64,000 bases of DNA. Origin: Myxococcales bacterium. Its GTDB lineage: Bacteria > Myxococcota_A > Polyangia > Haliangiales > Haliangiaceae. Below the pieces are notes generated by a model. It made no database searches, was not told where the DNA came from, and worked only from the letters and a program-made list of their open reading frames with translations. The number at the start of each line of letters is the position of its first letter. Position 1 is the stretch's first letter. Of this stretch, positions 44,073-54,269 are shown in pieces. Both the position numbers and the translations under genes were made by a program. The stretch lies in contig CANKMW010000029.1 in assembly GCA_947483555.1 (NCBI GenBank), positions 25,293 to 89,292 on the forward strand, in the 5' to 3' direction.

Positions 44073-44837
44073 ATGACGCTCGCGTTTGCCCTGTGGCTGG
44101 TTGCCGGCACAAAGCAGTCATCCGCCGACGAGTCCCAGCTGCCACCGCAGACGAAAACGTCGAAGAAGCGGATTGGCCGATTGCCGTTCCTCGTCGTGAA
44201 GCTGTTGCCGAAGACCGGCCAGGCACTGGTCTACTACCAGGATCTTCGTGCCCATGTGGTCATTGCCGAAGGCGACCTCATCGGCGGGTTCGCGGTGGTC
44301 GAGATCGAAGACGACCACGTCGTGGTGTCGCGCGACGGGCGTGAGCTAGTCTTGGCCGCCGATCCGCGCGCGCCGCAGCCGGGGCCCGGCTCGATCTCCG
44401 CTGCGCGCGATTCATCCACGCCGGCGCTCAGGGGGCCGCAACCGATCGATCCGTATGCACACGGCCCCAGGCACGAGGTGCCCGTGCCGACCGAGCCGAC
44501 CGTGCCGACCGTGCCGACCGATGCGCTCAGCGGCAAGACGATGTCGCTCGAGCGCGCCGAGCTCGAGGCGGCGCTGTCCGACTTCACGCGCCTGAACAAG
44601 GAGGTCGGTTTCGTGCGCGTGGCGCGCGGCGTGAAGCTGAGCAAGGTCCCCGCCGGGTCATACTTCTGGACGGTCGGCCTTCGTGCCGGCGATGTGGTCA
44701 CCGCAATCGACGGCACGCCACTGCGTGCGCTCGACGACGCCGCGGCCGCGTATTCCCGCCTCGGCTCGACGCGCCAGCTCGCGGTCGACGTCGATCGGGG
44801 TGCGGCCCGAGGCACGCTGCGCTTCATCTTCAAGTAG
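44073..44837 (+). CDS. GspC-like protein with PDZ domain
   Basis: A 254-residue protein: a signal/anchor (MTLAFALWLVAG), then a small beta domain (VVIAEGDLIGGFAVVEIEDDHVVVSRDGRELVL) like the homology region of type II secretion protein GspC, a Pro/Thr-rich linker (PTEPTVPTVPTD), and a C-terminal PDZ domain (GLRAGDVVTAIDGTPLRALDDAAAAY). GspC links the inner-membrane platform to the secretin. No other secretion gene is nearby, so this is an orphan that could recruit specific cargo. An alternative TTG start at 44040 would lie upstream of the proposed transcript start. Confidence 0.7.
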   Translation: MTLAFALWLVAGTKQSSADESQLPPQTKTSKKRIGRLPFLVVKLLPKTGQALVYYQDLRAHVVIAEGDLIGGFAVVEIEDDHVVVSRDGRELVLAADPRAPQPGPGSISAARDSSTPALRGPQPIDPYAHGPRHEVPVPTEPTVPTVPTDALSGKTMSLERAELEAALSDFTRLNKEVGFVRVARGVKLSKVPAGSYFWTVGLRAGDVVTAIDGTPLRALDDAAAAYSRLGSTRQLAVDVDRGAARGTLRFIFK

Positions 44838-44938
44838 CCGGCCCCCACGTCGTCCTGGATTCGGACCTGTCCTGGAGACCGGCCCGTCATCAAGAGCGAA
44901 AGCGAACCGGCAGGGTCGCCGGTACGGTCGGCGCATGT

Positions 44939-45111
44939 ATGGACGCCGGCGTGCTGGCGCGCCGGGATCCCGGGCTGGTCGCCGATCTGCTGTGGGCTCA
45001 GCTCCACGGCCTGACCAGTCTGGAGATCGCAGGCTACTTCGCCAGTCCGGAGCGGCCGGCGCGCGGTTCGCGGCCGCCGCCGAGGCGTTGCTCCGCGGCC
45101 TCGCCCGCTGA
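44939..45111 (+). pseudogene. C-terminal fragment of a TetR-family regulator, frameshifted
   Basis: DPGLVADLLWAQLHGLTSLEIAGYF in one frame continues, after a one-base shift near 45058-45064, as RFAAAAEALLRGLAR and a stop. This is the end of the ligand-binding domain of TetR proteins of the WHG type. The DNA-binding domain is absent upstream, so it is a relic. Confidence 0.5.
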
Positions 45112-45177
45112 CGTCGACTCTGCGCGTTTTGGGGCGTCGATACGCTGAGGACGCGGTCCTCCCGGTATGCTGCATCG

Positions 45178-46143
45178 ATGGCGGCACCGAAGAAGGCGAT
45201 TGCAGCGAAGGCGAAGGCCGGAGCCAAGCCGAAGCGCGCAGCGAAGCCGAAGCCCGCAGCCAAGGCGAAGCCCGCAGCCAAGGCGAAGCCCGCAGCGAAG
45301 GCGAAGCCCGCAGCCAAGGCGAAGCCCGCTGGGAAGGCGAAGGGCGCCGCCGCCGACTCGACGCTGGCGTTCGCGATCGGGTCGGCGCGGACCACGCTCG
45401 AGGCGTTCGACGATAGCGGCAGCGTGCGCGAGACCGCGACCGGGCTCGAGTTTCTGCTCGGGGACACGCTGTTCGCGACCCTCGAGAGCTCGCCCAGCCG
45501 CCTCGTCGTCGCGTTTCTCGCGCCCAGGGGCGTCGCGCTGCCGACGCGCGCGAAATTCACGCCGGTCGCCGGGCGAGCCGGCTGGGTGCAGCTCGAGCTG
45601 CCGGTGTCGCGCGATCCGCGGCCGTGGCTCGATGCGGACATCGGCGCCCTGGTCGGGCAGACACAATTCGAGCTGAAGCACGGAGCCGATCGCAGCATCA
45701 CGAGCCACGGCGGTCCGTACGTGGTCGTACCGGCTGACGAGATCTCCTACTGGAAGCCGAACACCAAGCTCGGCAAGGTCGCTGACGACGTGTCGGTCGT
45801 CACGCTGCCGACCTTCGAGGTGCTCGCACTCGGCGCCCCCGACACGATGCACTGGGTGCCGTCGGCCAACGGCGGGGTCCTCGCGCGCGTCGTCTCGATG
45901 GACGTTGATGACGACGCTGCGCTCGCCGGCCACGTGGCAGCCGTACCGGCGGCCCTCTGGCAGGCGCGCGGGACGTTCACCGTCCAGGTGACGTCCCTGC
46001 TCGCGTTCGATGCGTCGCTCTCGAAGATGAAGCTCTGGGATACGCTGCAGCTCGGCCTCACGCCCGCGCGCTACGCGGTGAGCGCCGCGACGTTCAGGCC
46101 GGACGACGGCACCGAGCTGTTGCTCGTGCGGCTCGCGCGCTGA
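45178..46143 (+). CDS. Immunity-protein-like (Imm21-type) domain with a Lys/Ala/Pro repeat tail
   Basis: A 321-residue protein. The first 55 residues are almost only Ala, Lys and Pro in six-residue AKPAAK repeats, like the tails of histone H1-like or nucleoid proteins. The remainder is globular. From about residue 175, ITSHGGPYVVVPADEISYW, LPTFEVLALGAPDTMHWVP and GGVLARVVSMDVDDDAAL follow the order of motifs in Imm21 immunity proteins (GGP..., ...DxP.T.W.P...GG). The first globular half (STLAFAIGSARTTLEAFDD...) is unassigned. A basic tail could bind DNA, polyanions or the envelope. No polymorphic toxin is visible next to it. Confidence 0.55.
   Translation: MAAPKKAIAAKAKAGAKPKRAAKPKPAAKAKPAAKAKPAAKAKPAAKAKPAGKAKGAAADSTLAFAIGSARTTLEAFDDSGSVRETATGLEFLLGDTLFATLESSPSRLVVAFLAPRGVALPTRAKFTPVAGRAGWVQLELPVSRDPRPWLDADIGALVGQTQFELKHGADRSITSHGGPYVVVPADEISYWKPNTKLGKVADDVSVVTLPTFEVLALGAPDTMHWVPSANGGVLARVVSMDVDDDAALAGHVAAVPAALWQARGTFTVQVTSLLAFDASLSKMKLWDTLQLGLTPARYAVSAATFRPDDGTELLLVRLAR
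45250..45336 (+). repeat. Tandem 18-nt coding repeats
   Basis: About five near-identical units of GCGAAGCCCGCAGCCAAG encode the AKPAAK tail. Copy number could vary between strains without breaking the frame. Confidence 0.85.
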
Positions 46144-46146
46144 GCG

Positions 46147-46395
46147 TCAGGCGGGCGGGGCACGGCGACAATGGCGAACGTACGCGATCTCCACGGCCCC
46201 GCGCGGCAAGACTCGATAGACGATCCGGAACATCGCCACGATCGTGCTGCGGTAGCCGGCGAACGGTCCCACCATCGGGGCGCCCATCTCCGGGAAGCGT
46301 TCGAGCAGTCGGAGATGCCGGACGATCCGCCCCAGCACCGGATCGTAGATCTCATCGAGATCCCGTTCGGCCTGCGGCAAGAGGACGACCTTCAA
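46147..46395 (-). CDS. RelE/ParE-family toxin
   Basis: An 82-residue toxin (KVVLLPQAERDLDEIYD, IVRHLRLLERFPEMGAPM, GYRSTIVAMFRIVYRVLPRGAVEIAYVRHCRR) with the usual ParE/RelE order. It starts with TTG and overlaps the antitoxin stop by 4 nt (TTGA). The target, ribosome-bound mRNA or gyrase, cannot be told apart here. Confidence 0.85.
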   Translation of the reverse strand: MKVVLLPQAERDLDEIYDPVLGRIVRHLRLLERFPEMGAPMVGPFAGYRSTIVAMFRIVYRVLPRGAVEIAYVRHCRRAPPA

Positions 46396-46664
46396 CGGCG
46401 GGCTCGGCGCTTGACGTAGGCGTCGAGCGTCACCCGCTTGCCCTGCCGTGACTCGGTTCGTGCACGCTGGAGTCGTCGCGCCCAGTCGCCGTAGCTCATC
46501 TCATCCCTCGTTGCGAGGAAGCCTTCGAAGGTGTCGTAGCTGACCAGCACCGCCGCTGCGCGGCCTCGCTGGGTGATCACGACAGGCTGATCGGTCTCCT
46601 TCACCTGGTCGACGTACTTCTTGGCCTTGGCCTGGAGGTCGCTGATCGGGATGACCTTTTCCAT
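46392..46664 (-). CDS. Phd/YefM-family antitoxin
   Basis: A 90-residue antitoxin from the ATG at 46664: MEKVIPISDLQAKAKKYVDQVKETDQPVVITQRGRAAAVLVSYDTFE is the standard Phd/YefM DNA-binding half. The C-terminal half, rich in Arg, would wrap the toxin. The upstream region has AT-rich inverted repeats that probably serve as its operator. It forms a coupled pair with the downstream ParE-type toxin. Confidence 0.88.
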   Translation of the reverse strand: MEKVIPISDLQAKAKKYVDQVKETDQPVVITQRGRAAAVLVSYDTFEGFLATRDEMSYGDWARRLQRARTESRQGKRVTLDAYVKRRARR

Positions 46665-46673
46665 ATAGAAAAG

Positions 46674-46689
46674 TATATGCTTACATATA
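46674..46689 (-). promoter_or_regulatory. AT-rich palindrome, probable antitoxin operator
   Basis: TATATG-CTTA-CATATA is a perfect 6-bp inverted repeat 10 bp upstream of the antitoxin ATG, in an AT-rich island unlike the surrounding DNA. A further CATATAG half-site overlaps the start. Phd/YefM proteins bind such palindromes to repress their own operon. Confidence 0.6.
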
Positions 46690-46751
46690 GGTCGCGTGCG
46701 ACCCCCGTGTGCTCCGGCGCCTCGTCTTCGTCGGTGAGCTGACGGAGCGGT

Positions 46752-46783
46752 CGCCGAATCGGCAAGCGGCCGCCGATCCGGCA
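46752..46783 (+). promoter_or_regulatory. Two degenerate copies of the 13-bp palindrome, site C
   Basis: CGCCGA-A-TCGGCA (46752-46764) and CGCCGA-T-CCGGCA (46771-46783, followed by TGCCG) are 19 bp apart. The second is centred 84 bp upstream of the -12 GC of the next promoter, and the first 103 bp upstream. Confidence 0.5.
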
Positions 46784-46847
46784 TGCCGTGACGGCGCGCG
46801 CGGTCGGGCGGCGCGGCCCAAGCGCGCGGAATCGCGTGAGCGGGGAG

Positions 46848-46863
46848 CGGCGCGCGGGTTGCT
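46848..46863 (+). promoter_or_regulatory. Candidate sigma-54 promoter of the Cys-rich lipoprotein gene
   Basis: CGGCGCG-N4-TTGCT has GG (46849-46850) and GC (46861-46862) 10 nt apart. The predicted transcript starts near 46874, just before the AGGAGG ribosome site. Confidence 0.5.
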
Positions 46864-46887
46864 GAAGGGAAGCCCAGGAGGATTTCC

Positions 46888-47295
46888 ATGCGCATCATTC
46901 ACACCACTGTTCTTTCGTTCGCCTGTGCTCTCGCCGCCACCGCCTGCACCGAGCTACCCGAGGAGGAGCTCGGCACCGACGAGGCGGCGCTCGTCGCCGC
47001 ATCGGCCGCCGGCGAGTTCGGTCCCGACATCGCCACGGTCGGCGGCGAGGTGGAGCTGGCGAAGTCGGTGAGCCTGGGCCGGCGCATCATGCTCACGTTC
47101 GGCTGGAACCTGTCGGCCATGGAGCGGCTCGAGTGCGGTTCGCTGAACATGCAGACCGAGACGATCACGATCGGCGATTGCTCGTACACGGTGCAGAACC
47201 AGGACTGCCAGACCGGGTGGAGCGAGTCGCTGAACGAGTACGTCTGCGTCTGCGAGCGGGTGGTCACCGGAGCGTCCAGCGGCGACTGCTGGTGA
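46888..47295 (+). CDS. Small Cys-rich lipoprotein
   Basis: A 135-residue exported lipoprotein (MRIIHTTVLSFACALAATAC) with an AGGAGG ribosome site. An acidic linker (ELPEEELGTDEAAL) precedes a domain ending in seven cysteines (LECGSLNM, GDCSYTVQNQDCQTGW, YVCVCERVVTGASSGDCW), which should form disulfides. This resembles small secreted myxobacterial lipoproteins of unknown role. It carries palindromes and a sigma-54-type promoter like the ADYC lipoprotein. Confidence 0.8.
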   Translation: MRIIHTTVLSFACALAATACTELPEEELGTDEAALVAASAAGEFGPDIATVGGEVELAKSVSLGRRIMLTFGWNLSAMERLECGSLNMQTETITIGDCSYTVQNQDCQTGWSESLNEYVCVCERVVTGASSGDCW

Positions 47296-47321
47296 CCGGC
47301 CGAAGCGCGTGAGCGACGGCG

Positions 47322-48167
47322 TCAGGCGGCGAGCGGCGGCAGGCCGCGCACGATCGCCGGCGCCACGCCGAACCGCGCCACCAGCTCGTCGAGTCGGGCC
47401 TGGGCGCCGCGGTCGTAGCGCTTGACCCGACGAGCGAGGATCAGCTCGTTCTTGAGCGAGTGTTCCCAGCCGGTCAGCTCGGTGACCGTGACCTGGTAGC
47501 CGTGGGCCTCGAGCGCGAGCGCGCGCACGACGTTGGTGAGGTGCGAACCCAGCTCGCGGCGGTGCCACGGGTGGGCACACAGCGCCGCCAGCGCCGGTTC
47601 GGCGGGGCCGCGCTCGGCGAGCTGGCGGGCGACCTCGGCCTGACAGCACGGCACCACCGCGATCCAGTCGGCGCCGGTCGCGACCGCCCGCACCAGCGCG
47701 TCGTCGGTGGCGGTGTCGCAGGCGTGCAAGGCGGTGACGACGTGGACGCGGTCGGGCAGGGGCGCGGTCGCGATCTCGCCCGCCACCGCGGTCATCCGCG
47801 CGCAGCCGAAGCGGGTCGCGCGCTCCGCGGCGGCGGCGACCAGCTCGGGCCGGGCCTCGATCGACACCACGCGGCCGCGCGACTCGCGCGCGAAGCGCGT
47901 GATGTACATGAGGAAGCCGAGGTAGCTCTTGCCCGCGCCACAATCGACCACCACGGGATCGGGATGGCGCGCCAGGACGTCGTCGAGGGCGGGCGCCAGC
48001 AGCTGCAGCAGGTGGCGGATCTGCTTCAGCTTGCGACGGGCGTCGGCGTTGAGGTCGCCGTCGCGGGTGAGCAGGTGCAGATCCTTGAGCAGCTCGGCGG
48101 TCGCGTCCGGTGCCGCATCGGGCAGTAGCTCCGCGATCGCGTCGCGGCGGTCGATCTTCTGGCGCAC
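47322..48167 (-). CDS. SAM-dependent methyltransferase (Methyltransf_32-like)
   Basis: A 281-residue protein with a GTG start at 48167. VVVDCGAGKSYLGFLMYI (about residues 78-95) is the SAM-binding motif I, VVSIEARPELVAAAAERA is motif II, and VVTALHACDTATDDAL and WIAVVPCCQAEVA follow. The ALHACD and PCC motifs match the Methyltransf_32 family, which includes rRNA/tRNA-type methyltransferases. A more distal in-frame ATG is unlikely because it would extend over a Cys-rich, non-conserved stretch. Confidence 0.75.
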   Translation of the reverse strand: MRQKIDRRDAIAELLPDAAPDATAELLKDLHLLTRDGDLNADARRKLKQIRHLLQLLAPALDDVLARHPDPVVVDCGAGKSYLGFLMYITRFARESRGRVVSIEARPELVAAAAERATRFGCARMTAVAGEIATAPLPDRVHVVTALHACDTATDDALVRAVATGADWIAVVPCCQAEVARQLAERGPAEPALAALCAHPWHRRELGSHLTNVVRALALEAHGYQVTVTELTGWEHSLKNELILARRVKRYDRGAQARLDELVARFGVAPAIVRGLPPLAA

Positions 48168-48189
48168 CGGCGCACTGTAGCAGGCGCGC

Positions 48190-48591
48190 TCAGCTGCGAG
48201 CGACGAGCACCAGCACGAGGTCGCGGCCACCGCCGCGCAGGATCACGTTGCGATGAGCGTCGAGATCGATGTGGTCGACGGCCGCCATGGTCGCCAGCGC
48301 GGTCGGTGCCACGCCGACGGCGTCGCCGGTCGGGCCGGCCCAGTCGATCGTGCTCGACGTGACCCGGCCGTCGTCGTCGAGCGCGACGGTGAGCTGGAAC
48401 AGTTCCCCGGCGCGGTCGAGATCGAACACGATCGCGCCCGGCGCCTCGTGCACGCGCACGATCTGATCGGCGTCGGCGAGCGCCTCGGCCACCAGCGCGG
48501 CAGCGGTCGGTTCCGCCGGTGCTGCCGCCGCGGCGGGAGCGTGGAGCGCGAACACGACCAGCGGGGCGAGGAGGAACATGCCCCCCGTCAT
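48190..48591 (-). CDS. Small exported protein of unknown function
   Basis: A 133-residue ORF with a signal peptide (MFLLAPLVVFALHAPAAAAAPAEP; the start may be the internal Met at 48579). The mature part has a small alpha/beta pattern (RVHEAPGAIVFDLDRAGELFQLTVALDDDGRV) with no known motif. Just upstream, TGGCACG with a GC 10 nt after the GG (48593-48606, minus strand) resembles a -24/-12 element, but the -12 half is poor. It lies between the methyltransferase and the ECF sigma gene on the same strand. Confidence 0.6.
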   Translation of the reverse strand: MTGGMFLLAPLVVFALHAPAAAAAPAEPTAAALVAEALADADQIVRVHEAPGAIVFDLDRAGELFQLTVALDDDGRVTSSTIDWAGPTGDAVGVAPTALATMAAVDHIDLDAHRNVILRGGGRDLVLVLVARS

Positions 48592-48674
48592 TGCTCGTGT
48601 CGTGCCAGGCCGGAACGGTAACGGTTACGGCAGCCTGTCCGCATCCGTGGGCGGGCGGACTCACTCCCGGCGTG

Positions 48675-49202
48675 TCAGGCCGCCAGCGCTTCCCGCGCGG
48701 CCACCTTGGCGCGGTGGGCGCGGGTCTTGACCGTGGCCAGCGACAGGCCGAGCCGCGCGGCGATCTCGGTCTCGGAGTAGCCGTCGCGGTAGCGCATGAA
48801 GAACACGGGACCGTACTTGGGGCCGAGGCGGTCGACGCGATCGCCGGCCCGCGCGCACAGCTGGTGATCGGCGAGCGAGTCGTCGCAGCGGCGGCCATGC
48901 GCGGCCAGGTTGTCGATCCAGGCGCCGCCCTCGTCGCGTTCCGCCGAGGCGAGCACCTCGCGGGACAGGCGGCGCTGGCGCCGGAGATACATGAGCGCGG
49001 CCGTCGTGGTGACGCGGTACAGCCAGGTCGAGAACGCGGAGTCGCCACGGAAGCTCGCCAGGTGGCGGTGCGCGAGCAGCATCGCCTCCTGGGCGATGTC
49101 GTCGGCGGCGTCATCGTCCTTCACGAAGCCCATCGCGATGGCGCGGGCGTAGTGACGGGCGCGGGCATCGAGGCATCGGTCGACCAGTGGAATTCGCGGC
49201 AC
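48675..49202 (-). CDS. ECF-type RNA polymerase sigma factor
   Basis: A 175-residue sigma-70 family factor with only regions 2 and 4. DDDAADDIAQEAMLLAHRHLASFRGDSAFSTWLYRVTTTAALMYLRR is region 2, and KYGPVFFMRYRDGYSETEIAARLGLSLATVKTRAHRAK is region 4.2 with the helix-turn-helix. No anti-sigma gene is adjacent. The divergent intergenic region (49203-49372) contains a 16-bp palindrome. Confidence 0.9.
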   Translation of the reverse strand: MPRIPLVDRCLDARARHYARAIAMGFVKDDDAADDIAQEAMLLAHRHLASFRGDSAFSTWLYRVTTTAALMYLRRQRRLSREVLASAERDEGGAWIDNLAAHGRRCDDSLADHQLCARAGDRVDRLGPKYGPVFFMRYRDGYSETEIAARLGLSLATVKTRAHRAKVAAREALAA

Positions 49203-49280
49203 CTGTTGCTCCTGAGTTGCGGGTTCACGTCGTCGTCACCTCGTTGTCGCAATGTCCGTTCCACGCTTGTGGACTAGTAA

Positions 49281-49296
49281 TTTCAACATGTTGAAA
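49281..49296. promoter_or_regulatory. 16-bp perfect palindrome
   Basis: TTTCAACATGTTGAAA is perfectly self-complementary and AT-rich within GC-rich DNA. It sits between the ECF sigma gene and the histidine-kinase gene, where it could control both. Confidence 0.6.
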
Positions 49297-49314
49297 TCAA
49301 AATGGTGGATCCAA

Positions 49315-49353
49315 GTGTCCAACTTCCTGGACTGTGTCTAGACGTCTGGACAC
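49315..49353. promoter_or_regulatory. Spaced inverted repeat upstream of the histidine kinase gene
   Basis: GTGTCCA (49315-49321) and TGGACAC (49347-49353) are complementary arms flanking a GTCTAGAC palindrome. They lie 20-60 bp upstream of the kinase ATG. The role is unknown. Confidence 0.35.
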
Positions 49354-49372
49354 CCTGTGATACAGCTCGAGC

Positions 49373-50535
49373 ATGGCGCGGGTGCTCGTGGTTGACGACG
49401 ATCCGCTGGCGGGGCGGCACGTGGCGCAGGTCGTCGGGGAGGATCTGGCCCATGCCGTCGATGTGGTCACGTCGGCGGCGGCGGCGCTCCACGCCACCAC
49501 CGAGATCCGCTTCGATGCGGTCGTGCTCGGCTTCCGTCTCGGCGGCGTCGCCGATGGCGCCGAGCTCGCCGCGACGCTGCGGATCGGCAACCCCTACCTG
49601 GCGGTGATCGCCACCACGGCTCCCGCCGACGACGAAGGCACGCAGCGTGCGCTCGCCGCGTTCGGGCCGCTCCACCATGTCGCACGACCGGTGGTCGCGG
49701 CCGAGCTGTTGCCACGGCTGACGGCGGCCCTCGACCACGCGCGGCTCGAGGCTCAGGTCGCCCGGCTGCACCACGAGCTCGACAGCCGCGAACGCGCGCT
49801 GACCTCGACGTCCTCCGAGCTGGCCACCGCCACCGAGCGGCTCATGGTCGCCGAGCAGCTCGCCGCCGTCGGGCGCGTGGTCGGCGGCATCGCCCACGAG
49901 CTTGGCCAGCAGCTGGCGCTGGTCGGCTACGCCGAGGCGCTCAAGAGCCGGCTGGCCGCCGATCCCGAGCTGGTCGAGCTGGCCGACGTGATCGTGCACG
50001 CGCAGAAGCGACTGCTCGCGATGGTCGACGGCATCCGCGACTTCTCGGGCGGCGATCATGGCCGGCCGCTGGTCCGCGAGCCCGCCGATCTGGCGGCGGT
50101 GGTCGACGAGGCGCTGGCGATCATCGGCTACGACCGCGACGTGCGTCGTCGGCGCGTGGTGCGGCGGCTGGTCGCCCACCCGCTGTGTCGCTTGCATCAC
50201 GACAAGATGACGCAGGTCGTGATCAACCTGGTCCACAACGCCGCCCTGGCCAGCGCCGACGGTGGGGAGATCGAGGTCGCGGTCGACGAGCAGGGCGCGG
50301 GCTCGGCAGCCGCCGCGGTGCTGACGGTCACCGACCGCGGTGTCGGGATGTCGCCCGAGGTCCTGGCCCGGCTCGGCGAGCCGTTCTTCACCACCCGCGG
50401 CGATCGCGGCTCCGGGCTCGGGGTCGGCATCTGTCGCCGCATCGTCGAGGAGCATGGCGGCACGCTGACCTTCGAATCGGCGGTCGGGCGCGGCACCACC
50501 GCGCGCGTGCTGCTGCCGACGATCGAGGGCGCGTC

Positions 50536-50539
<4 letters not shown>
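49373..50539 (+). CDS. Hybrid receiver-histidine kinase with degenerate receiver
   Basis: A 388-residue cytosolic kinase. The N-terminal receiver (about 1-115) has the acidic pocket VLVVDDDPL, but the phosphoacceptor Asp is replaced: the strand reads DAVVLGFRLGG, where VxLxDxxxPG is expected. A coiled-coil linker (ARLHHELDSRERALTSTSSELATATERLM) leads to the kinase core. The H-box is VGGIAHELGQQL (His about 175), and it is followed by the N-box NLVHNAALAS, G1 DRGVGM, F-box FFTTR and G2 GSGLGVGI. The kinase should be active while its receiver cannot take phosphate in the normal way. Its stop overlaps the start of the next gene (GTGA). Confidence 0.9.
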
Positions 50540-51996
<1,457 letters not shown>

Positions 51997-52102
51997 TGCC
52001 AGGGCTCGTGGTGTGCGCTGGCCAGCTCGGTCCGCGCCGCCGGCAGCTCGGCCACCGTGAGCCAGCGTGCACGCGTGACCGCGACCGAGACACGCGCCCA
52101 CG

Positions 52103-52408
52103 TCACGCGTGGTCCCACTCGCCGTCCTGGTTCCAGCTGCAGAAGAATGACAGCACGCCGGCGCGCGGCAGCTCGCGCGCCGTAGCGAATGGCACCAGCT
52201 GCCCGAGCTCGATCTGGGCCACGAAGTCGAGCGCATCGTATCGTCCCCGGGGCCAGGGTGCGCCCGGCGCGAGCTCCGGCGAGCCACCCAGCCGCGACGC
52301 GCCGGGCTTGCGGTCTGCGGCGCGGGCCTTGCGCGCGGTGATCCGGATGGTCGGGCGGATCAGCGCGATCAAGCGCTCCGCGTCGGCGGGGAGCTGGTCC
52401 CGAAGCAT
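52103..52408 (-). pseudogene. DUF1963 (YwqG-like) fragment
   Basis: 101 residues. SRLGGSPELAPGAPWPRGRYDALDFVAQIELGQLVPF and LPRAGVLSFFCSWN match the first part of DUF1963 proteins, which are normally over 200 residues. The frame stops at 52103; another frame over the next ~90 bp gives VSVAVTRARWLTVAELP, as if one base had been inserted, and then runs into the end of the regulator gene. It is probably a truncated or frameshifted gene. Confidence 0.5.
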
Positions 52409-52436
52409 GCCAGCGAGGGCGCGAATGCCGGACCCG

Positions 52437-53501
<1,065 letters not shown>

Positions 53502-53512
53502 GGTTCCTCCCA

Positions 53513-53535
53513 AAAGTGAAACCTATTTCAACTTT
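53513..53535. promoter_or_regulatory. Operator-like inverted repeat between the diiron and TetR genes
   Basis: AAAGTGAAA-CCTA-TTTCA(A)CTTT is a 9-bp inverted repeat with a single extra A in the right arm. It lies 12 bp from the diiron gene start, in AT-rich DNA. TetR proteins bind such dyads. Confidence 0.55.
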
Positions 53536-53554
53536 GAGCTTGGTTTGCGCCGCC

Positions 53555-53572
53555 GTCAAGGCGAAACTTGAC
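53555..53572. promoter_or_regulatory. Inverted repeat just before the TetR start
   Basis: GTCAAG-N6-CTTGAC is a perfect 6-bp inverted repeat ending 2 bp before the GTG start of the TetR gene. It could be a second operator for autoregulation. Confidence 0.4.
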
Positions 53573-53574
53573 GT

Positions 53575-54252
53575 GTGGCTCGTTCCGCCGCTGTCAAACC
53601 GCCGCCGCCGCCGCCGCCGATCGAGCTGTTGCTCGTCGATCAGCGCGCGCGCAGCTTCGCCCAGGAGCGGGCCCGGCGAACGTACGAAGCGCTGGTCGAG
53701 GCCGCCGCGGCGGCGTTCCTGGAGAACGGCTACGACGCCACCGGTTCGCCGGACATCGCCGCCCGCGCCGGGGTGGCGGTCGGAACCTTCTATCGCTACT
53801 TCGACGACAAGAAGCAGCTGTTCCTCGAGGTCTGCCGCCGCAACCTGGCCGCCGGCTACCACCGCATCCTCGAGCGGCTGACGCCCGAGCGTTTCGGCGG
53901 CAAGGCGCGACACGCCACCATCCTCGAGGCCATCGACATCCTGCTCGAGCACGTGTCGTCGTCGCCGCGCATGCACCGCGTCTTCGTCGAGATGTCGCTG
54001 CGCGACGCCGACGTCGCCGAGTTGCGCCGCGCCTTCGATGACGCGTCGCGGGTGCGCCTGACCCAGCTGTGCCAGCTGGTCGCGACCCGAGACGCGGTCC
54101 CGGATCCCGAGGCGACCGCCTGGGTCATCTACACCGCGGCGGTCGAGTGCGCGAGCGCGGTGGCCGGGCTGCACGGGCCACCGTCGATCGACGTCCCGCG
54201 CGCCAAGGAAGCACTTTCTCGCCTGATCGAGCGAGCGTTGTTCGACGCCTGA
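53575..54252 (+). CDS. TetR/AcrR-family transcriptional regulator
   Basis: A 225-residue repressor with a GTG start. A Pro-rich leader (KPPPPPPPIE) precedes the helix-turn-helix domain (ARRTYEALVEAAAAAFLENGYDATGSPDIAARAGVAVGTFYRYFDDKKQLFLEVC). The C-terminal ligand-binding domain contains RMHRVFVEMSLRDADVAELRRAF. It probably controls the divergent diiron gene and itself; the ligand is unknown. Confidence 0.92.
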   Translation: MARSAAVKPPPPPPPIELLLVDQRARSFAQERARRTYEALVEAAAAAFLENGYDATGSPDIAARAGVAVGTFYRYFDDKKQLFLEVCRRNLAAGYHRILERLTPERFGGKARHATILEAIDILLEHVSSSPRMHRVFVEMSLRDADVAELRRAFDDASRVRLTQLCQLVATRDAVPDPEATAWVIYTAAVECASAVAGLHGPPSIDVPRAKEALSRLIERALFDA

Positions 54253-54269
54253 TCGTATTGTTTTCGGAG

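Noticed and set aside
45250..45336. Regular 18-nt repeats as a CRISPR-like array
   Set aside because: There are no spacers, and the units are in-frame codons of an Ala/Lys/Pro tail.
48593..48606. Sigma-54 promoter upstream of the small exported protein at 48190-48591
   Set aside because: The -24 half (TGGCACG) is perfect and GG-N10-GC spacing holds, but the -12 half is GAGC, no dyad sits at the expected distance, and the predicted start would lie inside the annotated ORF. Mentioned only in that gene's entry.
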